A stretch of 64,000 bases of DNA, from the NCBI GenBank assembly GCA_963932145.1, contig OZ010600.1:47677377-47741376 (forward strand), in the 5' to 3' direction. Positions 57,869 through 64,000 of this stretch are shown one piece after another. The notes beneath the pieces are model-generated. The model did no database searches. It was not told the DNA's origin and saw only the letters and a program-made list of their open reading frames with translations. The stretch is from Acanthosepion lycidas. Lineage: Eukaryota > Mollusca > Cephalopoda > Sepiida > Sepiidae. Every line of letters begins with the position of its first letter. Position 1 is the first letter of the stretch. The position numbers were made by a program, and so were the translations under genes.

Positions 57869-59673
57869 GTAAGTTATTTTAAATTATACATAAACACATC
57901 ATTTGGAATGTTGTCTTTGTTTAGTAGCAACAAACAAAAATTCCTATTACTATCCTATATCTGTTGCAGGTTGGTTGTGTACAATATATATTTTTCCATA
58001 AGAAAATTAAGGTGTGTCCCTGGGATGCAAAGATAAGGAGTTTACAGTGTCCTTTTAGATTTTTATTCATCAGTGACATGCATCTAGTAGTATCTCTTCT
58101 ATTTCATAGAGTACATGATTACATATGTCATCACTGCACACTTTACTAGAACAAAAGCCAAATTGGGTTGTTAAAAGTTGATTTTCATAAAATGACAAGA
58201 GTCTATTTAGTAACATATTCATTACTTTTACTATAATGGACCAAATTGAGATACTGCTCTGTGTTAGGACTTTCAAGACTACCTTTTTGTTTACACAGTG
58301 CATTTATGTATGATATACACCACTGCTTTGGGGCGCACTTTTGATTCCACACTTCTTTCATAAAATTGAGAAATTTATCTTTCAATTTGGGGATAGAGTA
58401 AGCTACTTTCAAAATGTCAGCCTCAATGTCAATATTAATTGCTCTCTCAATTTCCTTGCCATTAGATTTGTTGTTATTTAACTTTGGTGACACACTTTGT
58501 AATAAGCACCAGTGTAGATTCTATTTCTTCCAACATCTTTAAATTGGTGTGCATTTCTTTTTTTTTTTTAAAAACCAATAATATTTCTTATTCCTTTATA
58601 GTAAGGGATATTTAGTGGTATATGTGTTTTAGTAGTCAGCCTGTTTTTTTTTGTTTTTTTTTAACTTCTCAATCTCTAAGCCAGGAGACGTTGATGTCAC
58701 TGTTTAAGGAAAAAAGGAGGTCTACTTAAATACATATACCCACTAAACATAATGTAAATACTAACAAGAAATAATGTCAGATTGAAAAATCCATTAATTG
58801 CTTAAAAATTACAAGCATTCCTTACAACTACCCTATTTACATAGAAATACCTGTGAGTACAAACTTTTTTTTTTAAATACTGCTGATTTTTTATATTACA
58901 ATTTTTTTTTTTTAGGACAATTTTAATCATTTATATAATGATGAATAAAGAAATTTTGAAATTTAAACATTGATAATAATACTAAAATGAAAATAGCATA
59001 TTTATTGCTTTGAAATAACTGACAGATGATCATTTGAAGTGATTAATCTTACAAAACAGTGGTTCAATTATTCTTTCATGGAATGAAGACTTGAAAAGAC
59101 AAACACTCATCAAAATGTATTGATATGCTGCTGTTTAATTGAAAAAATTAAAAATATGTTAAGACTTATGATGTATTTCCGAGTTATAAAATTCTGACAT
59201 TACAATCAGCTTGGTTTATTTAGACTTCAATACCTCAGCATATTGACCATTAATGAAAGATGATATATCAGTTCGTAAAACCCCAAAGAGAGTAACTGTT
59301 CAACTGGAAAGCTTCTTGAGAGAGAACAGAGAAACTACAAGAAATGCTATATTCAATTCAGATAAATAAGAATCAATTTCTGGGATACTAGTCTCTAGGA
59401 CACCACAGTATTGATAGTTAGTCCTGCATTTGAAAAGAAACATTTTTAAATAATTGCTATCTAAAGTATGTATTCAGCAATTTAAAATAATCCTTAGATA
59501 AATGGCGATTCCTTAAATTTATAATTGATATGAAGAAATCAGCCAAAATTATTATTTATGTGTACATTTCAAACTCATAAATACAGTTACCTTTGTTGGT
59601 TTTCCCTCAGTTGCTTTATAAACTTCATCTTTGAAAAATTCAACAAGGTCTTCATCAGAAAGAATGTGATTTC
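37346..59673 (-). CDS. FAM120A: FAM120A-like gene, 16 C-terminal exons (N-terminus beyond window)
   Basis: The exons from 5' to 3' are 59673-59591, 54630-54536, 49231-49122, 48066-47999, 47835-47748, 46977-46931, 46776-46639, 43919-43763, 42977-42722, 42562-42454, 40155-39949, 39759-39531, 38893-38746, 38634-38547, 38143-37986 and 37613-37346. They total 2249 bp and keep one frame, giving about 748 residues. The strongest family matches are KNRRLRAFLTCLKSDTP, HLLLMCCVHRY, FANDICGAPIPW, CCPWLYFDGKLF and the GGQLEIAGVVVGSWG..VMSVGGPGK block. Human FAM120A is a roughly 1100-residue RNA-binding scaffold linked to Src/PI3K signalling, with an N-terminal PIN/XPG-like domain. That domain is not in the window. 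RG-rich stretches near the C-terminus fit RNA binding. Confidence 0.92.
37986..38143 (-). CDS. FAM120A: FAM120A-like exon 15 (RG-rich)
   Basis: It encodes PRFPRGRGFRPTTRRTLRAR, then KPGNKPRNV and AIGRGRGCTVEITG. It is strongly basic, which suits RNA binding. The acceptor is TTTTTGCAG and the donor GTAAGC. Confidence 0.85.
38547..38634 (-). CDS. FAM120A: FAM120A-like exon 14
   Basis: It encodes basic, Arg/Gly-rich sequence (VQRGVVSNRALRGKPSTTLY, then GMGRGIRTG). The phases fit exons 13 and 15. Confidence 0.85.
38746..38893 (-). CDS. FAM120A: FAM120A-like exon 13
   Basis: It encodes GGQLEIAGVVVGSWG, RGR and VMSVGGPGK, the conserved C-terminal signature of the family. Its acceptor sits beside a run of about 30 T on the mRNA strand. 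Confidence 0.95.
38907..38938. repeat. Poly(A) run beside exon 13 acceptor
   Basis: About 30 A on the + strand, T on the FAM120A mRNA strand, directly before the exon 13 acceptor. It forms an extended polypyrimidine tract. Similar runs lie at 37943-37973, 39139-39160, 41920-41950, 59695-59731 and 59781-59809. Confidence 0.9.
39265..39495 (+). mobile_element. SINE (type 2) in a FAM120A intron
   Basis: It shares GTAATGGATACTGG, CCTTTGAGAAAGGCATGAATAT, TCTCTAGCCTTGGGTGGTGACC and AGAGAAGGAAAGCTCT with the SINE at 7445. It is inserted opposite to the host gene between exons 12 and 13. Confidence 0.65.
39531..39759 (-). CDS. FAM120A: FAM120A-like exon 12
   Basis: It begins VDQVLKVERMRQAIMEGL, as in TKVEKMRQSILEG. 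A Pro/Tyr/Asn-rich stretch then ends in KGRGRGILG. It is low-complexity and probably disordered. Confidence 0.9.
39949..40155 (-). CDS. FAM120A: FAM120A-like exon 11
   Basis: It is exactly 69 codons. It encodes GVHLASLFMAGIETAIFAND, CGAPIPWTMCCPWLYFDGKL and LIDMCDGQ, which match the corresponding vertebrate block almost residue by residue. The acceptor follows a long T run. Confidence 0.95.
40776..40819. repeat. (TA)n microsatellite
   Basis: About 22 TA repeats in the intron between exons 10 and 11. Confidence 0.95.
40820..41413. other. Intron sequence, nothing recognised
   Basis: AT-rich sequence leading into a mariner remnant. The upstream end of that element was not found. Confidence 0.4.
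41414..41690 (+). mobile_element. Mariner-like transposase remnant
   Basis: The + strand encodes NIDDDQIKMLIKYNPSYTTW, then DIAEILHIS, close to the mariner N-terminal domain (DPS.TTREIAE.L.VS). Later frames give LCSNATTKAI and a CKE..QTEKEKRGLFTTMC segment, corresponding to the LL.RN...FL..IVT.DE region with losses. It is dead, and no terminal repeats were seen. Confidence 0.65.
42454..42562 (-). CDS. FAM120A: FAM120A-like exon 10
   Basis: It encodes ILQTSRILQRQELDAFLAMA, matching GGRILHRHELDTFLAQAVS. The first base completes the Arg codon split from exon 9. Confidence 0.9.
42722..42977 (-). CDS. FAM120A: FAM120A-like exon 9 (most conserved)
   Basis: It encodes VKEWVIRKG, LWLGQQADDKNRRLRAFLTC, LKSDTPLML and HLLLMCCVHR. 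This is nearly collinear with vertebrate FAM120A/B/C proteins and is the strongest basis for the assignment. It is 256 bp. Confidence 0.95.
43763..43919 (-). CDS. FAM120A: FAM120A-like exon 8
   Basis: It begins GEVKLEICLEDD, matching GEIKIPVCIEDE, and continues to PVRQTLYSVLFNL, matching the SARQYVYGVLFSL segment. The acceptor is CTTTTCAG and the donor GTGAGA. Confidence 0.92.
44550..45300 (-). mobile_element. Jockey-like LINE RT C-terminal fragment
   Basis: On the - strand KYLRIIFDKIKF (45240-45205), ISYLQQKCQQASDLLKVVLG, LDYGCTIYNS and IHQGLRICLRAF appear in order. These match the thumb and post-RT region of jockey-superfamily elements (KYLG.IFD, C..AL..LK.L, LDYG...Y.SA, HN.GLR...GAF). 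Frameshifts are present. It lies in the intron between exons 7 and 8, co-oriented with FAM120A. Confidence 0.7.
45801..45881 (-). mobile_element. hAT-like transposon/MITE end, second copy
   Basis: Read on the - strand it begins CAGTGTTTCTCAACC at 45881 and matches 7862-7936 through GCGCTTTAAATTTTAAT. Only this end is recognised. Confidence 0.6.
46190..46565. other. GC-richer repeat-like block before exon 7
   Basis: About 370 bp with higher GC than its surroundings. A B-box-like GGGTTTCGATACTGG on the + strand and a terminal (TA)n at 46568-46592 suggest a SINE-like element. No second copy is seen in the window. Confidence 0.3.
46639..46776 (-). CDS. FAM120A: FAM120A-like exon 7
   Basis: It encodes LPQISPEIMRIASERHQKGL then MSPWVYQLLSQ, matching the vertebrate PEVLRVAEHRHRRGLM.P.IY.VL segment. 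It is 46 codons long with a TATATAG acceptor and GTAAGT donor. Confidence 0.9.
46931..46977 (-). CDS. FAM120A: FAM120A-like exon 6 (47 bp microexon)
   Basis: It encodes only DSKKHAADNTWTQTQ. The acceptor is CTCTTTTAG and the donor GTGAGT. The 2+45 base phase fits exons 5 and 7. Skipping it would shift the frame. Confidence 0.7.
47748..47835 (-). CDS. FAM120A: FAM120A-like exon 5
   Basis: An 88 bp linker exon encoding ETSGYADSANPQIVIDPPNQ and more. The acceptor is TATATAG and the donor GTAAGT. The frame is compatible with both neighbours. Confidence 0.75.
47999..48066 (-). CDS. FAM120A: FAM120A-like exon 4
   Basis: A 68 bp exon encoding polar linker sequence (TGLPRQTSSYAMQNGQNRKD). It is accepted because its phases fit both neighbours and its borders are TTTTTAG and GTAAGT. 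This linker is poorly conserved in the family. Confidence 0.75.
49122..49231 (-). CDS. FAM120A: FAM120A-like exon 3
   Basis: It encodes ELVARLKQSVQYYLNGTQ, comparable to the vertebrate RFKKAVEYYSVTT helix. The acceptor is TTCCTAG, the donor GTAAGT, and both borders split codons. Confidence 0.85.
49232..49929. other. Intron sequence, nothing recognised
   Basis: AT-rich sequence between exon 3 and the Tc1 element. Confidence 0.5.
50826..50942. repeat. TG/TA/CA compound microsatellite in LINE 3' UTR
   Basis: (TG)n(TA)n(CA)n(TA)n sequence lies between the GGTTGATATGCC-containing end and the tandem units of the LINE. The shorter copy at 8569-8964 lacks it. Confidence 0.9.
51008..51880 (-). pseudogene. 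LINE ORF2 start: APE endonuclease N-terminus, truncated
   Basis: An open stretch of 290 codons. The endonuclease begins at SILQWNCRGIRDNYEGLL (catalytic Asn of WNCRG), then VVCLQETFL (catalytic Glu), YNSYNHLHNDRHRASGGVSI and TVNICSIYIP. The frame then runs out of family similarity at about 51065, before the GDFN box, and continues into 3' UTR sequence. The reading frame crosses the deletion junction. Confidence 0.85.
51750..52819 (-). pseudogene. LINE ORF1 (Gag-like, zinc knuckles), frameshifted
   Basis: It starts MGPAKNIKTRMASSTN at 52819, open to 52475. In changed frames come CHKYQKYGHH..TC, CG.CGQNDPDHHMNEC and C..CGGDHPVYTRSC-like knuckles around 52260-52120, then IPYQEARKMVVGSNTTTYSQ at 52050-51990 and a polar tail to 51750. 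This is the layout of jockey-superfamily ORF1, an RNA-binding chaperone. Several stops are present. Confidence 0.75.
53399..53459 (-). promoter_or_regulatory. Two 5' monomers of the LINE (possible promoter)
   Basis: In LINE sense the monomers are CGTCCTGGGTATGACGATAA and CGTCCTGAGTAAGACGATAA, each followed by a TGCATCCG or TACGTCC sequence. The same pair opens the element at 8569. Terminal monomers that duplicate at the 5' end can act as LINE promoters. That role is inference. Confidence 0.45.
54172..54535. other. Intron sequence before exon 2 donor
   Basis: AT-rich sequence with A runs. No element recognised. Confidence 0.5.
54536..54630 (-). CDS. FAM120A: FAM120A-like exon 2
   Basis: It encodes LTPEKVIKAVVDYVRKLPSV followed by DNLDAIGDDIFK. 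Vertebrate FAM120A has VIKAVSEYVSSI..NLDVVGKDVFK here. The acceptor is TTTCAG and the donor GTGTGT, which is less usual than GTAAGT. Confidence 0.9.
54631..55581. other. Intron sequence, nothing recognised
   Basis: AT-rich part of the 5 kb intron between exons 1 and 2. Confidence 0.5.
55584..55685. mobile_element. Palindromic mariner-type MITE (102 bp)
   Basis: The ends are TTAGGTTGGTGCAGAAATAA and, inverted, TTAGGTTGGTGCAAAAATAA, flanked by TA at 55582-55583 and 55686-55687. Almost the entire element folds into one hairpin around CGTATTTTTTAACG. TTAGGTTGGTGCAAAA is the known terminal repeat of Hsmar1-related mariners, and the layout equals that of MADE1-type MITEs. Confidence 0.88.
55700..57585. 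other. Intron sequence, nothing recognised
   Basis: AT-rich sequence with poly(T)/poly(A) tracts at 55818-55837 and 57191-57207. No exon or transposon terminus was supported. Confidence 0.45.
57590..58500 (-). mobile_element. LINE RT fragment plus 3' region
   Basis: On the - strand 58500-58110 encodes LKDKFLNFMKEVW, CAPKQWCISYINALCKQKGS, then LLNRLLSF and LTTQFGFCSSKVCSDDI. This is the LINE RT palm (KQW..S.I..L.KKG, LLNRL, QFGFR...S). Downstream to 57590 is non-coding sequence matching 28880-29345 inverted, but with a (TA)n expansion at 57818-57866. It is dead. Confidence 0.75.
57818..57866. repeat. (TA)n microsatellite
   Basis: About 24 TA repeats inside the LINE 3' region. The partner copy near 29100 has only a short AT stretch there. 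Confidence 0.95.
58501..59590. other. Intron sequence, nothing recognised
   Basis: AT-rich sequence between the LINE fragment and exon 1. Confidence 0.5.
59591..59673 (-). CDS. FAM120A: FAM120A-like exon 1 of 16 seen
   Basis: The acceptor is GATTTTTCAG and the donor GTAACT. It encodes NHILSDEDLVEFFKDEVY, matching LGNHILPDEDLAAF at the end of the vertebrate PIN/XPG-like domain. It starts with two bases of a split Gly codon, so at least one more exon lies upstream, beyond 64000. Confidence 0.85.
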
Positions 59674-59690
59674 CTGAAAAATCAAAAATG

Positions 59691-59735
<45 letters not shown>

Positions 59736-59780
59736 TTTTAAAGAAATTTAAGTGAAATATTCTGAAGAAAATTCTGTTTG

Positions 59781-59813
<33 letters not shown>

Positions 59814-62123
59814 TTAAATGAGCATTTTTAATTTTCTAACCAGTTGTCATTGATATAAATAAGAAAGCAAAATTTGTTTTAAGAACTTTTGGTAACATTA
59901 CAAGGAAAGTTAAAGTAAAATAACTATCACAGAATAATAAAAGAGGAAGAGGGGAAGGAATCATCTTAACTTTGACAATATCATTAAATTTTGATATTAT
60001 GACAATGCAGATATCGCATGAGTAAGGATTTTGAAAATTTCAACATTGTAAAATTTGCTTTTGAAAAAAAAAAAAAAAAAAAAAAAAAAAAGAAGAAAGC
60101 TAAATACTGGTTGTAATCAAGGTTGAAAAATGTTACTATCTGATTTTTTTGAAAACTTACCAACTCTTATTTGCCAAAATAACTCCAGCTTATTTAAGGA
60201 TTCAGCAATAATACAAGAATTAAAAAGCAGAAAAATCAAGTATATGCTTTATACAATGTGATTTTGTGATAAGTATTGACAAGATATATTAGTAAAGACA
60301 TCAAAATGTAATTACACATTAAAATATTTGATTTATAAAGTGTAGAATGGCACTAAATCATCCAATTTGAAAAGTGTGATACAAATTGAATACTTAATTT
60401 TAAAATTAAGCATTTTAAGAATTTGGGGGATTTTCTGGAGGAAGTGGGATTCTGCTCAGAGTCATACAATTGCTATTGGCAATCTATTTTATTGGCTTTG
60501 ATAAGCATCTTTTCATATTGTTGAATGACTATCTTTTTGAAATTGCAAAAAGAAATAAAAGGAAACCATAAATTGCTTCTATAAACATCCACTTTAGAAG
60601 TATATTGCAAATTTAACATATCCATGGCTATCTAAAAATGAATGCATTAATAAAATTAGTTGTAATATACTTTTTGTTAAAAATTATTTTCAAAATAATT
60701 TAGTAAGATTAATACAGCTGAGTATTGCTATTAAACAATAAATTTGTTGTTCATCCAATTTAAAGACAATTGTTTTACATGGCAATGGTGTTAGTTATTT
60801 ATTCACACTCTCACGACAAAAGTCACAAGACCAAATGATATTAAACAAATAATTCAACCTATCCTACCTGAGAAACATGATGGGAAAATAGTTTCACTGT
60901 ATATAGAACTAACCAAGTAATTGCAGCAAAATAGGCTGGTTCTAATAAAACATCCATTGCCATATTAACTTTAATAAAATTTACATTACATATATGCATT
61001 TGGATAGTAATCACTTGTTAATGCTTATTTTGTGAAGACCATAGACAAAGAATGCTTAATATTTTAATTAGCTTTTTTTGGTTACAGACAAGCACATATA
61101 TATGAATTCAAAGAGTGTAGGTATTGACTAAATGTTTGGGATTCTTGCCATTATTAGGATGAAAAACCTTAAAATCGAATTTAACATCATTTTTTCACTT
61201 TATAAAAGCATCTCTAAAATCTGAACCAGTTTTATAAAATGTTGAGTATTTGGTGCATATTAATAAAAATACCAATACTTAACTGTCTGTTCAACGCTAT
61301 AAACAACACTTTAACAAGACAAATGGCAAGTTAATCTAAATTATAGAATGGTATGGCCAATATACAAATTTGATTAGTCACTGGAATTTTGAATCTTTGA
61401 ACAGATAGCCTAGTGAAGAACTGGATTTATCTTATCTTATAATACATCCTCATTAAAAAAAACATTTATAGCTTTGTCCTTAAATTTTAGGATCTCTAAT
61501 CTAGGTAATGTCCAGGGGAATGAAAATGATAGATCCCACACCTTTTGACAATCACAACACAATGGAATTCAGATATTTACTTGTATGTAAAACTAAAATA
61601 AAAAACATCACTCTTTGTCTATGCTGTAATAAGGAGACATGATAGAATGCTGGAAAGTTTTGGGCTCAATCCACTTCCAAAAATGTGCCCAAATGGATCA
61701 GCCAATAGCCACCTGACAGTTATTAACTGAATTTTGTCTGGATATTTTCATTTTATGTTTAACATTGGAATAAGGGCACTGACAATGAAGATTATGATGA
61801 AAAATGTGTAAAATAAATCATTAAGTTATCGATTATATATATATATATATATATATCTCTCAATCATATAAACTTTAGTATAGTGCAAGTTTTTATCATT
61901 TTTTTATGTAAAAAAAAAAAAAAAAAAAATATAGTGGGGTCACAGGTAATTGGGGAGGGGGGAATTAATGTAAAAAAAAAAAAAAATATTCAAGGGATTG
62001 TATACATGAATATACACGCCAAATTAAGTCTTTGTAAAGAATTAAACCTTTAATCAAAAAGTGAATTCCTAATGCAAAAAGAAAAAGATATACACACATA
62101 AAACAGACAAGGGATATGTAGTC

Positions 62124-62165
<42 letters not shown>

Positions 62166-62506
62166 TTGACTCCTTTCTGATCTTTTGTTACAAGTATCAA
62201 TTCAATACAGCCTTACCTTATACAATTGATGAATAGTGGCTAAATTTCCAGAAAAAAAAAGGTATTAAGCAACTGATGTTGGTAAAATATTTTAGGGTAC
62301 TCTTATATGAGCATTAATAGATAAATGTGTGTTTCAGCTTAAATCTTTCATTAGTAAAAATACCAAGGATATATTTTGTAGGTGTTTAGGCTTTATTACA
62401 CAAAATATTTTTTTTTAATTTACAAATAAACCTAAAAGATATATAGCTGATAAACATTTACACAACATCCCACATATATGAATAAATTGTCCCATTATTT
62501 TACCTG
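59674..62506. other. Upstream intron, nothing recognised
   Basis: AT-rich, with A runs at 59695-59731, 59781-59809 and 60064-60091, and TA runs at 61835-61856 and 62132-62162. No further FAM120A exon was found. Confidence 0.5.
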
Positions 62507-62510
62507 TTAA

Positions 62511-62723
62511 CTTTTATCACTGTTTATCTTTGAAAGTTTATTCTTCCACTGAAGGTGATTAATCCCTGAATCTGAATTTGTTTGAATTTCATAGTTGTGT
62601 TGCTAGCAACAGAGAACACCTTTGAGAGAAATTAACGATAATAAGGTTATAATACAATTGAGAGACCTTGTAAAAGAATGCAGTGGAAAGTGAAGAAATA
62701 TTAATAATGCAGAGTGCTAATGG
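62511..62723. mobile_element. piggyBac-like MITE, copy 2
   Basis: It is 213 bp, flanked by TTAA at 62507-62510 and 62724-62727. The ends are CTTTTATCACTGTTTATC and, inverted, CCATTAGCACTCTGCAT. It matches copy 1 (26326-26563) inverted, with a small deletion. Confidence 0.7.
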
Positions 62724-62899
62724 TTAAGATGTGCTCCTAGATATTTTATAAACTTTATCAGTCTTTCATCCATTGATTTTGTTCACTTTTTCTATAGTTT
62801 CAACTTTAACACTGCATCGGTTTTTAGTGTTTCCCAGAAATGATCTTTGCTTGAATATTAGCTTCCATTCCCATATAAATGTCTCAATGATAAATTAGA

Positions 62900-63290
62900 A
62901 GTTTTTGATTGGATCAATATCTGGAAAGACTGGAGGGCCCATTTAATTTGGTGCCTTTGAAACCGTGTTTGGAAAAGTGTGTAATTGTCCGTTTTGTGCA
63001 ATATGAAAGAGCATTGTATTGCATTCTATAGAATTTAAAAGCTTAGCACTCAAAAACCATCTTATCAAAGAACTTACAATAATTCTCTACATTTATCTTA
63101 GCACCAACATCACTGATTTTAATGTCTGTAATACTAGCTCAAAACATTACTCCACCTTCACACTGTAATGAACTTAGCCACATTGACTATTTCAATAAAA
63201 GACCCAACCTATAGCCTCATCAATAGCTCTACATTCACCACTAAAAATTACTAGTATCAATTATACAATAATCAGTTCTCATGTATTTCT
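62900..63290 (-). mobile_element. Tc1/mariner transposase remnant
   Basis: On the - strand GVMF.ASITDIKISDVGAKI, then NVENYCKFFDKMVF (63160-63040), is followed by a FPDIDPIKNF block at about 62930-62900. These correspond to VMVWG.I....K..L......IN...Y...L and SPDLNPIENLW of Tc1/mariner transposases. The frame is broken several times. Confidence 0.55.
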
Positions 63291-63303
63291 TCAACAAACT
63301 TGT

Positions 63304-64000
63304 TATTCTTTGTCAGGTTTTATCTTAGCAATAAGTATTCTTTGTCAGGTTTTATCTTAGCAATAAGTATTCTTTGTCAGGTTTTATCTTAGCAATAAGT
63401 ATTCTTTGTCAGGTTTTATCTTAGCAATAAGTATTCTTTGTCAGGTTTTATCTTAGCAATAAGTATTCTTTGTCAGGTTTTATCTTAGCAATAAGTATTC
63501 TTTGTCAGGTTTTATCTTAGCAATAAGTATTCTTTGTCAGGTTTTATCTTAGCAATAAGTATTCTTTGTCAGGTTTTATCTTAGCAATAAGTATTCTTTG
63601 TCAGGTTTTATCTTAGCAATAAGTATTCTTTGTCAGGTTTTATCTTAGCAATAAGTATTCTTTGTCAGGTTTTATCTTAGCAATAAGTATTCTTTGTCAG
63701 GTTTTATCTTAGCAATAAGTATTCTTTGTCAGGTTTTATCTTAGCAATAAGTATTCTTTGTCAGGTTTTATCTTAGCAATAAGTATTCTTTGTCAGGTTT
63801 TATCTTAGCAATAAGTATTCTTTGTCAGGTTTTATCTTAGCAATAAGTATTCTTTGTCAGGTTTTATCTTAGCAATAAGTATTCTTTGTCAGGTTTTATC
63901 TTAGCAATAAGTATTCTTTGTCAGGTTTTATCTTAGCAATAAGTATTCTTTGTCAGGTTTTATCTTAGCAATAAGTATTCTTTGTCAGGTTTTATCTTAG
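63304..64000. repeat. Perfect 32 bp minisatellite, about 22 copies, continuing past window
   Basis: The unit starts TATTCTTTGTCAGGTTTTAT and ends with CTTAGCAATAAG. Starts recur exactly every 32 bp (63304, 63336 and so on). I saw no variant copy. 32 is not a multiple of three, so it is not a coding repeat. Confidence 0.97.

Noticed and set aside
63304..64000. CRISPR array
   Set aside because: The repeat is head-to-tail without spacers, in an animal genome. It is a minisatellite.

Overview
This window is AT-rich animal nuclear DNA. It has split genes with GT-AG introns, long homopolymer and TA microsatellites, tRNA-derived SINEs, several LINE lineages, Tc1/mariner, hAT-like and piggyBac-like DNA transposons and decayed LTR retroelements. 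The protein similarities and transposon mix fit a lophotrochozoan invertebrate, most likely a mollusc such as a cephalopod. This is inference, not proof. No bacterial-type genes, operons, CRISPR arrays or genuine rRNA/tRNA genes were seen.

Two host genes face each other. On the + strand, the last four exons of an EEF1AKMT2 (METTL10)-like lysine methyltransferase lie at 18722-31483. Its N-terminal exon or exons were not found. On the - strand, sixteen consecutive exons of a FAM120A-like gene (constitutive coactivator of PPAR-gamma-like family) lie at 59673-37346. They join in one unbroken frame of about 748 codons, and the N-terminal half must lie beyond the right edge. The two genes converge on a 5.9 kb interval (31484-37345) that probably holds the FAM120A 3' UTR.

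The left 18 kb is a graveyard of mobile elements. In order it holds a degenerate LTR retroelement (1-2408, - strand), a 5'-truncated LINE (2934-3810), a SINE (about 4000-4330), a degenerate endonuclease-RT LINE (4985-7345), another SINE (7445-7850), a hAT-like end (7862), an RTE-like LINE tail split by a 396 bp element with a 14 bp target duplication, an L2-like LINE tail carrying a 199 bp tandem duplication, an older LTR element, and a complete but dead Tc1 element (17385-18600). The EEF1AKMT2 introns hold LTR-like GC-richer sequence, two LINE tails, a LINE 3' fragment and a piggyBac-like MITE. The FAM120A introns hold a SINE, a mariner remnant, a jockey-like LINE fragment, a hAT-like end, a second Tc1 element interrupted by a jockey-like LINE, a mariner-type palindromic MITE and LINE RT fragments. 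The window ends in a perfect 32 bp minisatellite (63304-64000).

The most interesting observation is that the 396 bp element at 8569-8964 and the 2.68 kb element at 50777-53459 share both ends and both have 14 bp target duplications. They look like internally deleted copies of one jockey-like LINE family. Its 5' end carries two roughly 30 bp monomers, its 3' UTR carries a tandem repeat, and its tail is of AACC type.
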